Assembly (NCBI GenBank): GCA_903875465.1
Contig: CAIQWB010000139.1
Location: forward strand, 1 to 64,000
Direction of reading: 5' to 3'
Origin: an uncultured Verrucomicrobia subdivision 3 bacterium
GTDB taxonomy: Bacteria > Verrucomicrobiota > Verrucomicrobiia > Limisphaerales > UBA11358
Length of the DNA stretch: 64,000 nucleotides
Shown: one piece after another, positions 16,131 to 23,984 of the stretch
How the letters are laid out: every line of letters starts with the position of its first letter
How positions within the stretch are numbered: position 1 is the first letter of the stretch
The notes under the pieces: generated by a model
Database searches by the model: none
What the model was told of the DNA's origin: nothing
The model's input: the letters and a program-made list of their open reading frames with translations, nothing else
Made by a program: the position numbers and the translations under genes

Positions 16131-17225
16131 ATGGGCTGGCTTTATCGCACATTAATCCGTCCCCGGCTTTTCCGGCGGGACGCCGAGGCCGCGCACGACC
16201 TGGCCTTGCGCAATCTTGCCCGCCTGAGCCGCCTGCCCATGGGGTGCCAGGCGTTGCAAAGCGTGCTCGGCGCCCCCCCCCTCCCGGTGCCGCTCCTCGG
16301 CTTGACATTTCCCAATCCGGTTGGGCTGGCCGCAGGCCTCGACAAGCAGGCCATCGCAGTGCCGGCCTGGGCCGCGCTGGGTTTTGGCTTTTCCGAACTC
16401 GGCGGGGTCACCTGGCACGCCCAGCCCGGCAACCCCGCGCCGCGCATGTTTCGCATTCCCGCGGAAAGTGCCATCATCAATCGCATGGGCTTCAATAATG
16501 GGGGGGCGGAAGCCCTGGCCGCCCGGCTGGCTGGCTGGAAGAAATCCGGACGCTGGCCGGCGCACCCGGTCGGGATCAACCTGGGCAAGTCCAAGATCAC
16601 CCCGCTGGCGGAGGCGGCCAGTGACTATGCAAATTCCTTCCGCGCGCTGCGGGAGCTGGCGGATTTTTTTGTCGTCAATGTCAGTTCGCCCAACACCCCC
16701 AACTTGCGCACGCTGCAGGACCGCGCGGCGCTGGACGAAATTCTGGCGGCTTTGCAGTCCTTGAACTCCGCCCGCAAACCTGTGCTCGTGAAGGTCTCGC
16801 CGGATTTATCCCCGGCCGCGCTGGATGAAATCCTGGAACTGGCCGGGCCCCGCCAGCTGGCGGGCTTGATCGCCACCAACACCACCATCACGCGGCCTGC
16901 CGCCAGCGACCCGAACGCCGCCCGGCTGTATGAGGAAACGGGCGGATTAAGCGGCCGCCCCCTGCGTGAGCGCAGCACCGAGGTGGTGCGGCATGTTTTC
17001 CGGCAAACCCAGGGACGGCTGCCCATTATCGGGGTGGGGGGCATTTTTTCTGCTGAAGATGCCTGGGATAAAATCACCGCCGGGGCCTCGCTGGTACAGG
17101 TGTATTCCGGTTTGGTTTATGAAGGGCCCGGCCTGCCGAAGCGCATCGTTGCCGGACTGGTAAATCGCTATGAAAGATCCGGGGCCAAAGACTGGTCCCA
17201 AGTGGTGGGTTCGGCGGCGGGGTGA
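16131..17225 (+). CDS. pyrD: Dihydroorotate dehydrogenase (quinone), class 2
   Basis: A 364-residue FMN enzyme that oxidises dihydroorotate to orotate in pyrimidine synthesis and passes electrons to membrane quinones. The N-terminal helix (YRTLIRPRLFRRDAEAAHDL) is the membrane-association extension that defines class 2. Family motifs are present: NPVGLAAGLDKQ (about 63-74), INRMGFNNGG, and VNVSSPNTPNLR (about 182-193) with the catalytic Ser. The C-terminal IIGVGGI binds the FMN phosphate. It starts six bases after the cyclase gene, so the two membrane-associated enzymes are probably cotranscribed. Confidence 0.95.
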   Translation: MGWLYRTLIRPRLFRRDAEAAHDLALRNLARLSRLPMGCQALQSVLGAPPLPVPLLGLTFPNPVGLAAGLDKQAIAVPAWAALGFGFSELGGVTWHAQPGNPAPRMFRIPAESAIINRMGFNNGGAEALAARLAGWKKSGRWPAHPVGINLGKSKITPLAEAASDYANSFRALRELADFFVVNVSSPNTPNLRTLQDRAALDEILAALQSLNSARKPVLVKVSPDLSPAALDEILELAGPRQLAGLIATNTTITRPAASDPNAARLYEETGGLSGRPLRERSTEVVRHVFRQTQGRLPIIGVGGIFSAEDAWDKITAGASLVQVYSGLVYEGPGLPKRIVAGLVNRYERSGAKDWSQVVGSAAG

Positions 17226-17273
17226 ACCCGTTTCCGTAGTTTGATTTTGGGGTGGTTCAGTTCCCCAACCGGT

Positions 17274-17663
17274 TTACCCCAACTTTCCGGCCAAAAATTC
17301 CTGCACGCGCCCCAGTTCCGATTGCGCCTCCTTGCACAGTTCCGCGGCATTCGGTAAAATGATACCAGACTTGCCCTGGCGCTCCAACTCCAGAAGGATC
17401 TGGCCCAGTCGGGTAATTCCCATGGTGTTGCTGGCTCCGCCGCAGCTATGAGCCTCAATCCGAATGGTGTCCGCCTGGTGGTTGCCGATGGCGGCGGCGA
17501 TCACGCTCAACTGGGTGGCCGTTTGGACTAGGTACATATCGACCAGTTCCCGCAGCATTTCCACTTCGCCGCCGGTCAGGTCCATCAGCCGTTCCATATC
17601 CACCGGCAGGTTCTTGTTGGCCGTCGCCGGATTGTTAGCTTGGTTGGTCGCCATGGTTTCCAT
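17274..17663 (-). CDS. Orphan HPt (histidine phosphotransfer) domain protein
   Basis: 129 residues from ATG 17663, with an alternative ATG at 17654 preceded by GGAAA. The same frame stays open upstream into the antisense of the E1alpha gene, but that part has no protein-like content. The HPt four-helix bundle is seen in residues about 22-120, with the phosphoacceptor region AHSCGGASNTMG (71-82) holding His72. The usual Lys two residues after the His-neighbour position (H-x-x-K-G) is replaced by Gly here. It would relay phosphate between a hybrid kinase and a response regulator, but neither is encoded nearby. It lies convergent with pyrD and divergent from the dehydrogenase operon. Confidence 0.82.
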   Translation of the reverse strand: METMATNQANNPATANKNLPVDMERLMDLTGGEVEMLRELVDMYLVQTATQLSVIAAAIGNHQADTIRIEAHSCGGASNTMGITRLGQILLELERQGKSGIILPNAAELCKEAQSELGRVQEFLAGKLG

Positions 17664-17786
17664 TCTAGGGTGATATCTTAACCCGGATGCTAAGTGATTG
17701 CCAGTTTTTGGCCAGTGTTTTTTGCCACCGCAGACGGATTTGAAAGAAACATTGCTGGCGTCTGTCCCCGGCGATAAACTTTGCTC

Positions 17787-18827
17787 ATGTATCAAACCGT
17801 GCTCGATGCCGAAGCGGGGGGCGGCAGTGCCGCGCTCCGCGATTTGCACCTGTCCGCCTATCGGTTTATGCTCCAGGCCCGGTTGCTGGACGAGAAACTG
17901 GCCAGCCTCTATCGAGCGGGGAAAATCCATGGCGGGGTTTTTCTGTCGCGCGGGCAGGAGGCGCTGAGCGTGTCCATCGGGGTTTCGCTTCGCAAAACTG
18001 ATGTGTTTTCGCCGTTGATTCGGGATTCCGCCGGCCGGCTCGCTTTTGGCGAATCGATTCTCGATTCGCTCCAGACCTGTCTCGGTTCGGCCTTGGGTCC
18101 CATGCGTGGCCGCGATGGCAATGTGCACCGGGGCCGTCCCCGGGACGGTTATCTGGCCATGATCAGCCACTTGGGGGCCATGATTTCCGTGGTCAATGGC
18201 GCCTTGTTTGCCCGCCGCTTTAAAGGCATTACCGATGTGGTGGGCGCCACTTGTATCGGCGATGGCGGCACGGCCACCGGTTCATTTCACGAGGCCCTGA
18301 ATCAGGCGGCTGTGGAAAAACTCCCCTTGGTTCTGGTGGTCGCCAATAATCAATATGCCTATTCCACGCCCAACGACCGGGAATTTGCCTGCGCGGACCT
18401 GGCTGACCGGGCGGTGGGTTACGGCGTGACCCCGCATTCCGTGGATGGGACGGATCTTTCCGCCTGTCTGGCGGTGCTGGGCCGGGCGGTGGCGCAAGCG
18501 CGCGCGGGCGGGGGACCGCAACTCGTCGTTGCCAGCCTGCTTCGGTTGTGCGGTCATGGGGAGCACGATGATGCCGGGTATATTGATCCCAAAATTAAAA
18601 ATTCCCCGCTCGGACGGGATTGCCTAAAAGTGGCCGAGGATATTTTAATCAGCCGGCAATGGGCCGATGCCACCGAGCTGGCCCAATGGCGCAACGAAGC
18701 GGTGCGGGCCATAGAAACCACGGTGGCCCGGGTGCAACGGGAGCCGGCGCCCGATCCTTTTGCGGAACAGTGGACCGCTGTTTCCGGAACGGATTTGCGG
18801 GAGACCCACGAAGAACTGGGTGTTTAA
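17787..18827 (+). CDS. pdhA: 2-oxo acid dehydrogenase E1 component, alpha subunit
   Basis: 346 residues from ATG 17787 (a TTG two codons upstream is less likely). It is the thiamine diphosphate-binding subunit that decarboxylates pyruvate or a branched-chain 2-oxo acid. The ThDP/Mg motif GDGGTATGSFHEALN runs from about residue 156 and ends in VVANNQYAYSTP. The HGGVFLSRGQEA segment (about 49-60) is the family's N-terminal substrate-channel region. It is the first gene of E1alpha-E1beta-E2. Substrate cannot be fixed from sequence; pyruvate is the default choice. Confidence 0.9.
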   Translation: MYQTVLDAEAGGGSAALRDLHLSAYRFMLQARLLDEKLASLYRAGKIHGGVFLSRGQEALSVSIGVSLRKTDVFSPLIRDSAGRLAFGESILDSLQTCLGSALGPMRGRDGNVHRGRPRDGYLAMISHLGAMISVVNGALFARRFKGITDVVGATCIGDGGTATGSFHEALNQAAVEKLPLVLVVANNQYAYSTPNDREFACADLADRAVGYGVTPHSVDGTDLSACLAVLGRAVAQARAGGGPQLVVASLLRLCGHGEHDDAGYIDPKIKNSPLGRDCLKVAEDILISRQWADATELAQWRNEAVRAIETTVARVQREPAPDPFAEQWTAVSGTDLRETHEELGV

Positions 18828-18836
18828 TTGCGTGAC

Positions 18837-19802
18837 ATGAGTATTACCTATTTGGAAGCCATTCGGGAAGCCCAGGCGGTGGCCTTGCGCGATGATCCCC
18901 GCGTGTTTATTTATGGCCAGGATGTGGGTGCCTTTGGCGGTGCCTTCAAGGCCACCAAAAATCTGGCCAAAGAATTTCCCGGCCGCGTGTTTGACGCGCC
19001 GATCAGCGAGGACGCCATGGTGGGACTGGCAGTCGGTGCGGCCATCGAGGGGTTACGACCCATTATTGAAATGCAGTTCGCGGATTTTTCCACTGCGGGC
19101 TTCAACCAGATTGTCAACCAGGCCGCCACCTTGTTCTGGCGGACCAAAGTGCCGTGTTCGCTCACCGTGCGACTGCCCTTCGGCGGCACTTCCGGCAGCG
19201 GACCCTTTCACAGCCAGAGCTTGGAAACGATTTACGCCCATTATCCGGGGCTGATCGTCATGACGCCGGCGACCGTCGAGGATGCCTACAGCATGTTGAT
19301 TGCCGCCGTGGCGATTGATGACCCGGTGATTTTTTGCGAGCACAAATTCCTTTACTACCATCTCAAGGCCGAGGCCCTGCCCAGCGAGGCGTTGCCGATC
19401 GGCAAGGCCCGCATCGCCCGGGAAGGGCGGGACCTGACGATTGTCGCCTACAGCGCCATGGTGCATGAGGCGCTGGCGGCGGCGGCAGAGCTTGCCCCGG
19501 AGGGCTGGCAGATTGAAGTCGTGGATTTGCGCACCGTCAAGCCGCTGGACACGGACACGGTCATGGCCAGTGTGGCGCGGACTGGCCGGTTGTTGTGTGT
19601 CGGTGAGGCGTGGCCCTGGGGCGGGGTGACCGCCGAGGTCATCGCCCGCGTGGCCAGTGAGGGTTTTGGCCTTCTGGATGTCCCGCCGCAGCGGCTGAAT
19701 GCCAAAGACACCCCCATTCCTTATCATCCCAATTTATGGGCCGCCCACCGGCCCACCGCGCGGGCCATCGCCGCTGCCGCCCGGAAAATGTTGCGGTTGT
19801 GA
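18837..19802 (+). CDS. pdhB: 2-oxo acid dehydrogenase E1 component, beta subunit
   Basis: 321 residues from ATG 18837, nine bases after the E1alpha stop; an in-frame TTG at 18828 is a less likely start. It pairs with E1alpha to form the decarboxylating heterotetramer. Family signatures include YLEAIREAQAVALRDDPRVF at the start, GEDVG-like GQDVGAFGGAFKAT (about 27-40), PISEDAMVGLAVGAA and the C-terminal half with VVDLRTVKPLDTDTV, the transketolase C-domain that contacts E2. Confidence 0.92.
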   Translation: MSITYLEAIREAQAVALRDDPRVFIYGQDVGAFGGAFKATKNLAKEFPGRVFDAPISEDAMVGLAVGAAIEGLRPIIEMQFADFSTAGFNQIVNQAATLFWRTKVPCSLTVRLPFGGTSGSGPFHSQSLETIYAHYPGLIVMTPATVEDAYSMLIAAVAIDDPVIFCEHKFLYYHLKAEALPSEALPIGKARIAREGRDLTIVAYSAMVHEALAAAAELAPEGWQIEVVDLRTVKPLDTDTVMASVARTGRLLCVGEAWPWGGVTAEVIARVASEGFGLLDVPPQRLNAKDTPIPYHPNLWAAHRPTARAIAAAARKMLRL

Positions 19803-19838
19803 CCATTTCAAAATTTTAATTATTTAACGACCAGCCCT

Positions 19839-21032
19839 ATGCCGCAAATCCCCATCATCATGCCGCAGCTCGGTGAATCCATCGCCGAGGCCGCCATCGT
19901 CAACTTTCTGGTCCCGCCAGGCGCGGTGGTGGCGGCGGGTCAGGATTTGATCGAAGTTGAAACCAACAAGGCCACCATGACCGTCACCTCCCCGTGTGCG
20001 GGCAGTGTGGTGGTGTACTCCGTCCAACTTCAGGAAAGCTATCCGGTGGGTGCCGTGCTGGGCCAGATTGAAGCCACGGCGGCGGAAATCGAGGAGGCCG
20101 GCCTCGATGTGCCGGTCCCGGATCCGGATGCAGAAGTGGATGCTCCCGCACCGTCTGCGGCCAAGCTGGACGGTTACCGGGTGCAACCCACCGTTCGCGG
20201 GCTGCCTGTGCCCGCCAATGCGGCGGGTGCCAGCTATCTGTCGCCCCGGCTCAAAGCCCGCATGAACGAGCTCGGCCTCCACGCGGCGGACCTGGCGGGG
20301 ATCGCCGGCAGTGGCGCGGCCGGAAGGGTGACGATTGATGATTTTGAGAAGTTCATTGCCAGCCTCGAAAAGCAAAAGATGAGCAAGGCCTCGTCCATGC
20401 GCGTGGCGGTGGCGGACGCCATGCGCCGCAGTTGGACCCGGCCGATTGCCACCGTGGGGTTGCCCGTGCAACTGGACATTCTCCTGGCCCATCGCAAGGC
20501 CTCGAATCCCAAGCCCGGCCCGGCCCTTTACGCCTTGCGCGCCCTGGCCATTGCCCTTTCCGAAAGCAGCGCCCCGGCCGGACGTTTGGTGGGCAGCAAG
20601 GTGATTCATCCTTCCGCCATTGACGTGGGGTTTGCCGTGGAGGCCGAGGACGGCGTGCTCGTGCCGGTCATTCGCAACGCGGATCAAAGGCCACTCAAGG
20701 AATTGGTTTCCCGCTACAACGAGCTGGTGGAACTGGCCCGCGAACGCAAGCTGCCCGCCGAGGCCACGGGTGGTTCGATTGCAACGGTGACCAATTACGG
20801 CACCTTCGGCCTGGTCTGGGCCACGCCCATTCCGCTGCCCGAGCAGACGCTGGTGCTGGGCATGGGGGCCGGCCGCCGCATGCCGCACTGGGATGAGGCC
20901 AAACAACAATTTGTGCCCGTCACGGAGGCGTATCTCACTTTGAGCTTTGACCACCGGGTGCTGGATGGGGGCGGCGCTGGCCGCCTGCTCGCCCGCATTG
21001 CCGACCTGATGCGCCATCCTGAGCTGCTGTAG
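19839..21032 (+). CDS. pdhC: 2-oxo acid dehydrogenase E2 (dihydrolipoamide acyltransferase)
   Basis: 397 residues with three domains: an N-terminal lipoyl domain (about 1-80; lipoylated Lys44 in VETNKATMTV), an E3/E1-binding peripheral domain (about 134-170, YLSPRLKARMNELGL), and the catalytic domain (about 185-397) with the active-site SFDHRVLDGG (His372, Asp376). It moves the acyl group from E1 to coenzyme A. The last four-residue lipoyl context is ETNKA instead of the common ETDKA. The E3 dihydrolipoamide dehydrogenase gene is not present downstream and must be supplied from elsewhere. It closes the operon. Confidence 0.93.
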   Translation: MPQIPIIMPQLGESIAEAAIVNFLVPPGAVVAAGQDLIEVETNKATMTVTSPCAGSVVVYSVQLQESYPVGAVLGQIEATAAEIEEAGLDVPVPDPDAEVDAPAPSAAKLDGYRVQPTVRGLPVPANAAGASYLSPRLKARMNELGLHAADLAGIAGSGAAGRVTIDDFEKFIASLEKQKMSKASSMRVAVADAMRRSWTRPIATVGLPVQLDILLAHRKASNPKPGPALYALRALAIALSESSAPAGRLVGSKVIHPSAIDVGFAVEAEDGVLVPVIRNADQRPLKELVSRYNELVELARERKLPAEATGGSIATVTNYGTFGLVWATPIPLPEQTLVLGMGAGRRMPHWDEAKQQFVPVTEAYLTLSFDHRVLDGGGAGRLLARIADLMRHPELL

Positions 21033-21507
21033 GCGGCGCCATTAAACTTACGACTGGCTGGGGCTTGCGGAGAGGCTTGACGCGCCTTGACCGGAGGTTG
21101 TTGAATTTTTTTACAACCGATTTGTTTTCAATGGTTTGCTTCATTTTAGTCCCGCTGACGAGGCTGGACGGGGCTGGACGGAGTCGGGCCAGAATTCGTT
21201 GCAAAGGCACGATTAAGTGCGATTGAACTGGATTTGGCTGGATGACCCCGGATTTGATCGGCCAATTTCGCGCAGGGGGCGAATCCATGAAAGCCAGAAT
21301 TTAGGATTTCAAAGAACGGTGCCATGGCCAGGCTGGCGGGCACCCACCCGCTGGTCCAACGGGGGAGTCGACGGCCAAAACCCTGCTGGCAAATTTTTGG
21401 TGCAATTTACCGTAATTCACCGCAAGTCCCTGGATTCCGACTGCGCCGGCCATAAGCCGCTGGCAGAGAACCTGCTGTTTAAACGGCTGTCTGGCCGGTG
21501 GTCGATT
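21033..21507. other. Gene-free interval with dispersed repeats
   Basis: No gene is supported here. Visible items are a GGCTGGACGG-like tandem (about 21163-21180), a segment at about 21204-21242 that resembles the start-of-window repeats (AAAGGCACGATT, then GGATTTGGCTGG), and two copies of ATTTCAAAGAAC (21306-21319, 21505-21516). This repeat-rich spacer borders the broken restriction-modification island. Confidence 0.5.
21306..21319 (+). repeat. Dispersed intergenic motif ATTTCAAAGAACGG, copy 2
   Basis: Exact 14-base match to 440-453. A shorter 12-base copy lies at 21505-21516, at the border of the hsdS remnant. Confidence 0.5.
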
Positions 21508-22532
21508 TCAAAGAACCTCGCTTCCGCCGCTGCAGGTGCGGCGGAAAAGTTCCGCGATGGCATAAGCCATTATCGCCGGGACTTGCTGGTCCGGACGGTT
21601 GGTTAAGTTAACATCAAATGATGAGTTGTCAAACGGGGGCGGGAATGAATGGGGCTGGGGCGGCGGGCAGGGAATGCCAGAAACTGCGGAGCCGATGGTG
21701 CACTCGGCCAAAATCTCGTGCAACGAGGCATCCAGGAGCGCGGCGGCGGAGGTTTGGGCGGTGGTGAGCCGCGCCTCCAGTTCGTCGCACAAGGCCAGCA
21801 ATTCCTCCACCTTGGCCACAATGCGGTGTTGTTCGGCAAGCGGGGGCAGGGGAGCCACCGTCCGTACAATCTTGGCTTTCGAAAAATTGGGTTAAGCCGC
21901 GTCTGCGCTTTCGCTGATGAACTGCTTTTTAAAGGCTTTGAGCAGAAGAAACAAATAGCGGTTAAATACCCCGTTCAAACATGTGCAGGCACAGACGGCT
22001 TGATTGGTGGTTGCTTCAACACCTAGGATTGCCACCTTGCCGACTGTGGCACCATACATTGCCAATAGCACGTCTCCTTGCTTTTTGAGCCTGAGGGAAC
22101 AGTTCTCAAGTCCAAGCTCCGTAATTTTTCCTCTGATTCAGAGACAATCCCGTCATTGAGTTCTCCCGACTTTAGCCACGGAATAGTTCCACAGTAAAAA
22201 TCGCCATTACTTCGATTTGGGGTTGAACCGGATCCCCAGTCACCAAAATCGTTAAGATATGCCCACGCCCAATGCTTGGGAATTACGAACGGATGATCGT
22301 CTGGAGTGATTGGGTCTAAAACCAAAGCCTTTTTGATCATGCCCTCGCGTATCAATCGCCGCTTTTCTTCCAGAATGTTCTTCAATAAATATGTTCCGGA
22401 TTCATTATTATTTCTTTGGGAAACCAAGCGCCCGCGGACTGCGAATTGGAAAACAAGTTCGCGTAATTTCGTTACTGCCTCAGGCGTTTGCGCCAGCGCG
22501 TCGAAATGTTGGAGCAATTGGGAGCGGTTCAT
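21508..22532 (-). pseudogene. hsdS: Type I restriction-modification specificity subunit (hsdS), half-size and broken
   Basis: The N-terminal part starts at 22532 (MNRSQLLQHFDALAQTPEAV) and continues through a target recognition domain (WGSGSTPNRSNGDFYCGTIP). At the A5 tract 22125-22129 the frame is lost; adding one A restores the expected ITELGLENCSLRLKKQGDV. The restored frame then reads VLLAMYGATVGKVAILGVEA, a classic HsdS core, until a TAA at 21894-21892 where relatives have Gln before PNFSKAKI. After it the frame stays open through VAPLPPLAEQHRIVAKVEEL to a coiled-coil ending near 21705. Only one recognition domain is present, so the ancestral protein was a half-subunit or lost its second half. 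No hsdM or hsdR is found nearby. Confidence 0.85.
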
Positions 22533-22535
22533 GGA

Positions 22536-22919
22536 TTAGTGAACTTCTTCAAGGAACAGGATTTTGTAAATGGCCGGAACGTCAAACGGCTTCACGCGCC
22601 GGTTCTTTTCCGAATTTTCGCCGGTGTGGTCGCGCAAACGGAAATTTCCGGCACAACGCCATTGATGTTCTTTCTCGGTCTCCCGGATTAGCACCGGCAC
22701 AACCGGCTGATCCCGAATAAAAATCTCCGCGTAGTGCTCTCGGGTTAGTCCCGGCCCCACCCAGATTTCAGCCGGCGCTTGGGTGTTTTGCCACCGGTTC
22801 ACGGCAAACCCCACGACTTTGCCATCCCGGTGCAGGGCGTAGGCGGGTTCGGAAGACTCGGCTTGAAGTTCCTCAAGGATGTCTGCCCAAGAATACCATT
22901 AGTCTTTGACGAGGGGCAT
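22536..22919 (-). pseudogene. Accessory ORF beside hsdS, with in-frame stop near its start
   Basis: The frame from ATG 22919 reads MPLVKD, then TAA (22901-22899), then continues WYSWADILEELQAESSEPAY and on to the stop at 22536, about 127 codons in all. The protein-like sequence on both sides of the TAA, with Tyr a natural reading of that codon, suggests a nonsense change. A GTG at 22814 could start a 92-residue product. It includes WVGPGLTREHYAEIFIRDQP. I do not recognise the family. It ends four bases before hsdS begins, so it was probably in the same operon. Confidence 0.5.
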
Positions 22920-22927
22920 GGGATTAG

Positions 22928-23296
22928 CTAGCGGGTGAGTGGCAACAAGCGAACCCGTTGGCTGGCTTCATCCACGGTTACGAGAGCACCGGATGCCAGT
23001 TCGCCTTGAAATTGACGCAAGACCTGGAGGACCAAGGGCGTGAGGTGACCGGGGGAAACATCCCGCGCGCGCACTTGAAAAACGCTGGGTTTGCCCGCCC
23101 GGGTATGGGCAAGCAACGCGCCAAAATCCAGGTCATTGGTAAACACCGTCCAATCATGCGCCAAAGCAAAGCGCATGATCTCGGTATCCGGGCTGCGCGG
23201 ATTGCCCAGCAGGCTCCAATGCGTGGCTTCCCAGCCGCCTGCCCGGAGGCTTTCCACCCACGCCGGACTGAGGTTCATATCCACCAGCAGCTTCAT
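22928..23296 (-). CDS. DUF5615 PIN-like toxin
   Basis: 122 residues. It starts MKLLVDMNLSPAWVESLRAGG and has TNDLDFGALLA near 53-63, the conserved Asp-containing parts of the DUF5615 (PIN-like, Mut7-C-related) family, usually found as the toxin half with DUF433 proteins. Expected to be a nuclease, by family analogy only. It overlaps the upstream DUF433 gene by ATGA, a translationally coupled pair. Confidence 0.85.
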   Translation of the reverse strand: MKLLVDMNLSPAWVESLRAGGWEATHWSLLGNPRSPDTEIMRFALAHDWTVFTNDLDFGALLAHTRAGKPSVFQVRARDVSPGHLTPLVLQVLRQFQGELASGALVTVDEASQRVRLLPLTR

Positions 23297-23523
23297 GCCG
23301 CGCCAACGGCGACTTCCTGTTCTTCCACCCGCCAGGTTGCGAAAGCGAGGGCTTCATCAATGTCGGGCGCTTCCAAGTAGGGATATAACGCCAAAATTTC
23401 CTCGCGCGTTTTGCTCGCGGACAGCAAACCCACAATGGTTCCCACCGTCACCCGCAAGCCACGGATGCAAGGTTTGCCCCCCATGACGGTGGGATCAATG
23501 GTGATGCGCTCCAGTTTAGGCAT
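23293..23523 (-). CDS. DUF433 antitoxin
   Basis: 76 residues from ATG 23523; this start gives the standard MPKLERITIDPTVMGGKPCIRG N-terminus, and an upstream start at 23544 is possible. GGKPCIRGLRVTVGTIVGLL is the DUF433 signature, a small helix-turn-helix fold. It likely binds and neutralises the DUF5615 protein encoded next and represses the pair. It is located in the same direction and immediately upstream of the broken hsdS group. Confidence 0.85.
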   Translation of the reverse strand: MPKLERITIDPTVMGGKPCIRGLRVTVGTIVGLLSASKTREEILALYPYLEAPDIDEALAFATWRVEEQEVAVGAA

Positions 23524-23601
23524 GGTGGCAATGGGTTGGGCCACGCCCGGCGGCCGGGCGATTGACGAGGTTAATTAAATTCAGCATACCCGCATAACCT
23601 T

Positions 23602-23692
23602 TCACACTTTCGCGGCCAAGGCAACTTGGAGTTCCTTGCGCAACTTCTCCCGCACCTCCGCCACCGCGGCTTGCGTTTGCTGGTATCCATTT
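23602..23692 (-). pseudogene. C-terminal remnant of an unidentified protein
   Basis: The minus strand reads YQQTQAAVAEVREKLRKELQ, then VALAAKV and TGA (23604-23602). Upstream in the same frame are stop codons (TAA, TGA near 23708-23715). The helical, charged composition looks like a genuine protein end whose body was deleted. The rest of 23545-23984 contains no supported gene. Confidence 0.25.
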
Positions 23693-23984
23693 GCCGGCGG
23701 TCAGTGTTAAGGAACGGAGCTTTTTAGGCAATGGGAAATATGCGGGCAGCGGGGCCAGGCGACGGCAGAGCTGAGTCACATGGCAGGCACCTCCCGCATT
23801 TTGAATGTTGCGCTGTCCAAGTCGTTTCGATTCCCGGTTACTGTCCCCAAGATATGGGGGTTCGGGAAATTTCTCCCCGTGTGCCGAAAAATCAAACAGA
23901 TTTGCAATTTTTGCGGAGTTACAAGCCGCAGTGGGCCTGCTAATTTTTGGCATTCAGCAACCCAATTTAGCACCAGCTTATTTT

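Noticed and set aside
17664-18170. N-terminal extension of the HPt open frame.
   Set aside because: It lies antisense to the E1alpha gene and has shadow-type composition; the HPt start at 17663 is sufficient.
19824-21017. Antisense open frame of 397 codons opposite E2.
   Set aside because: High-GC shadow of the E2 gene.
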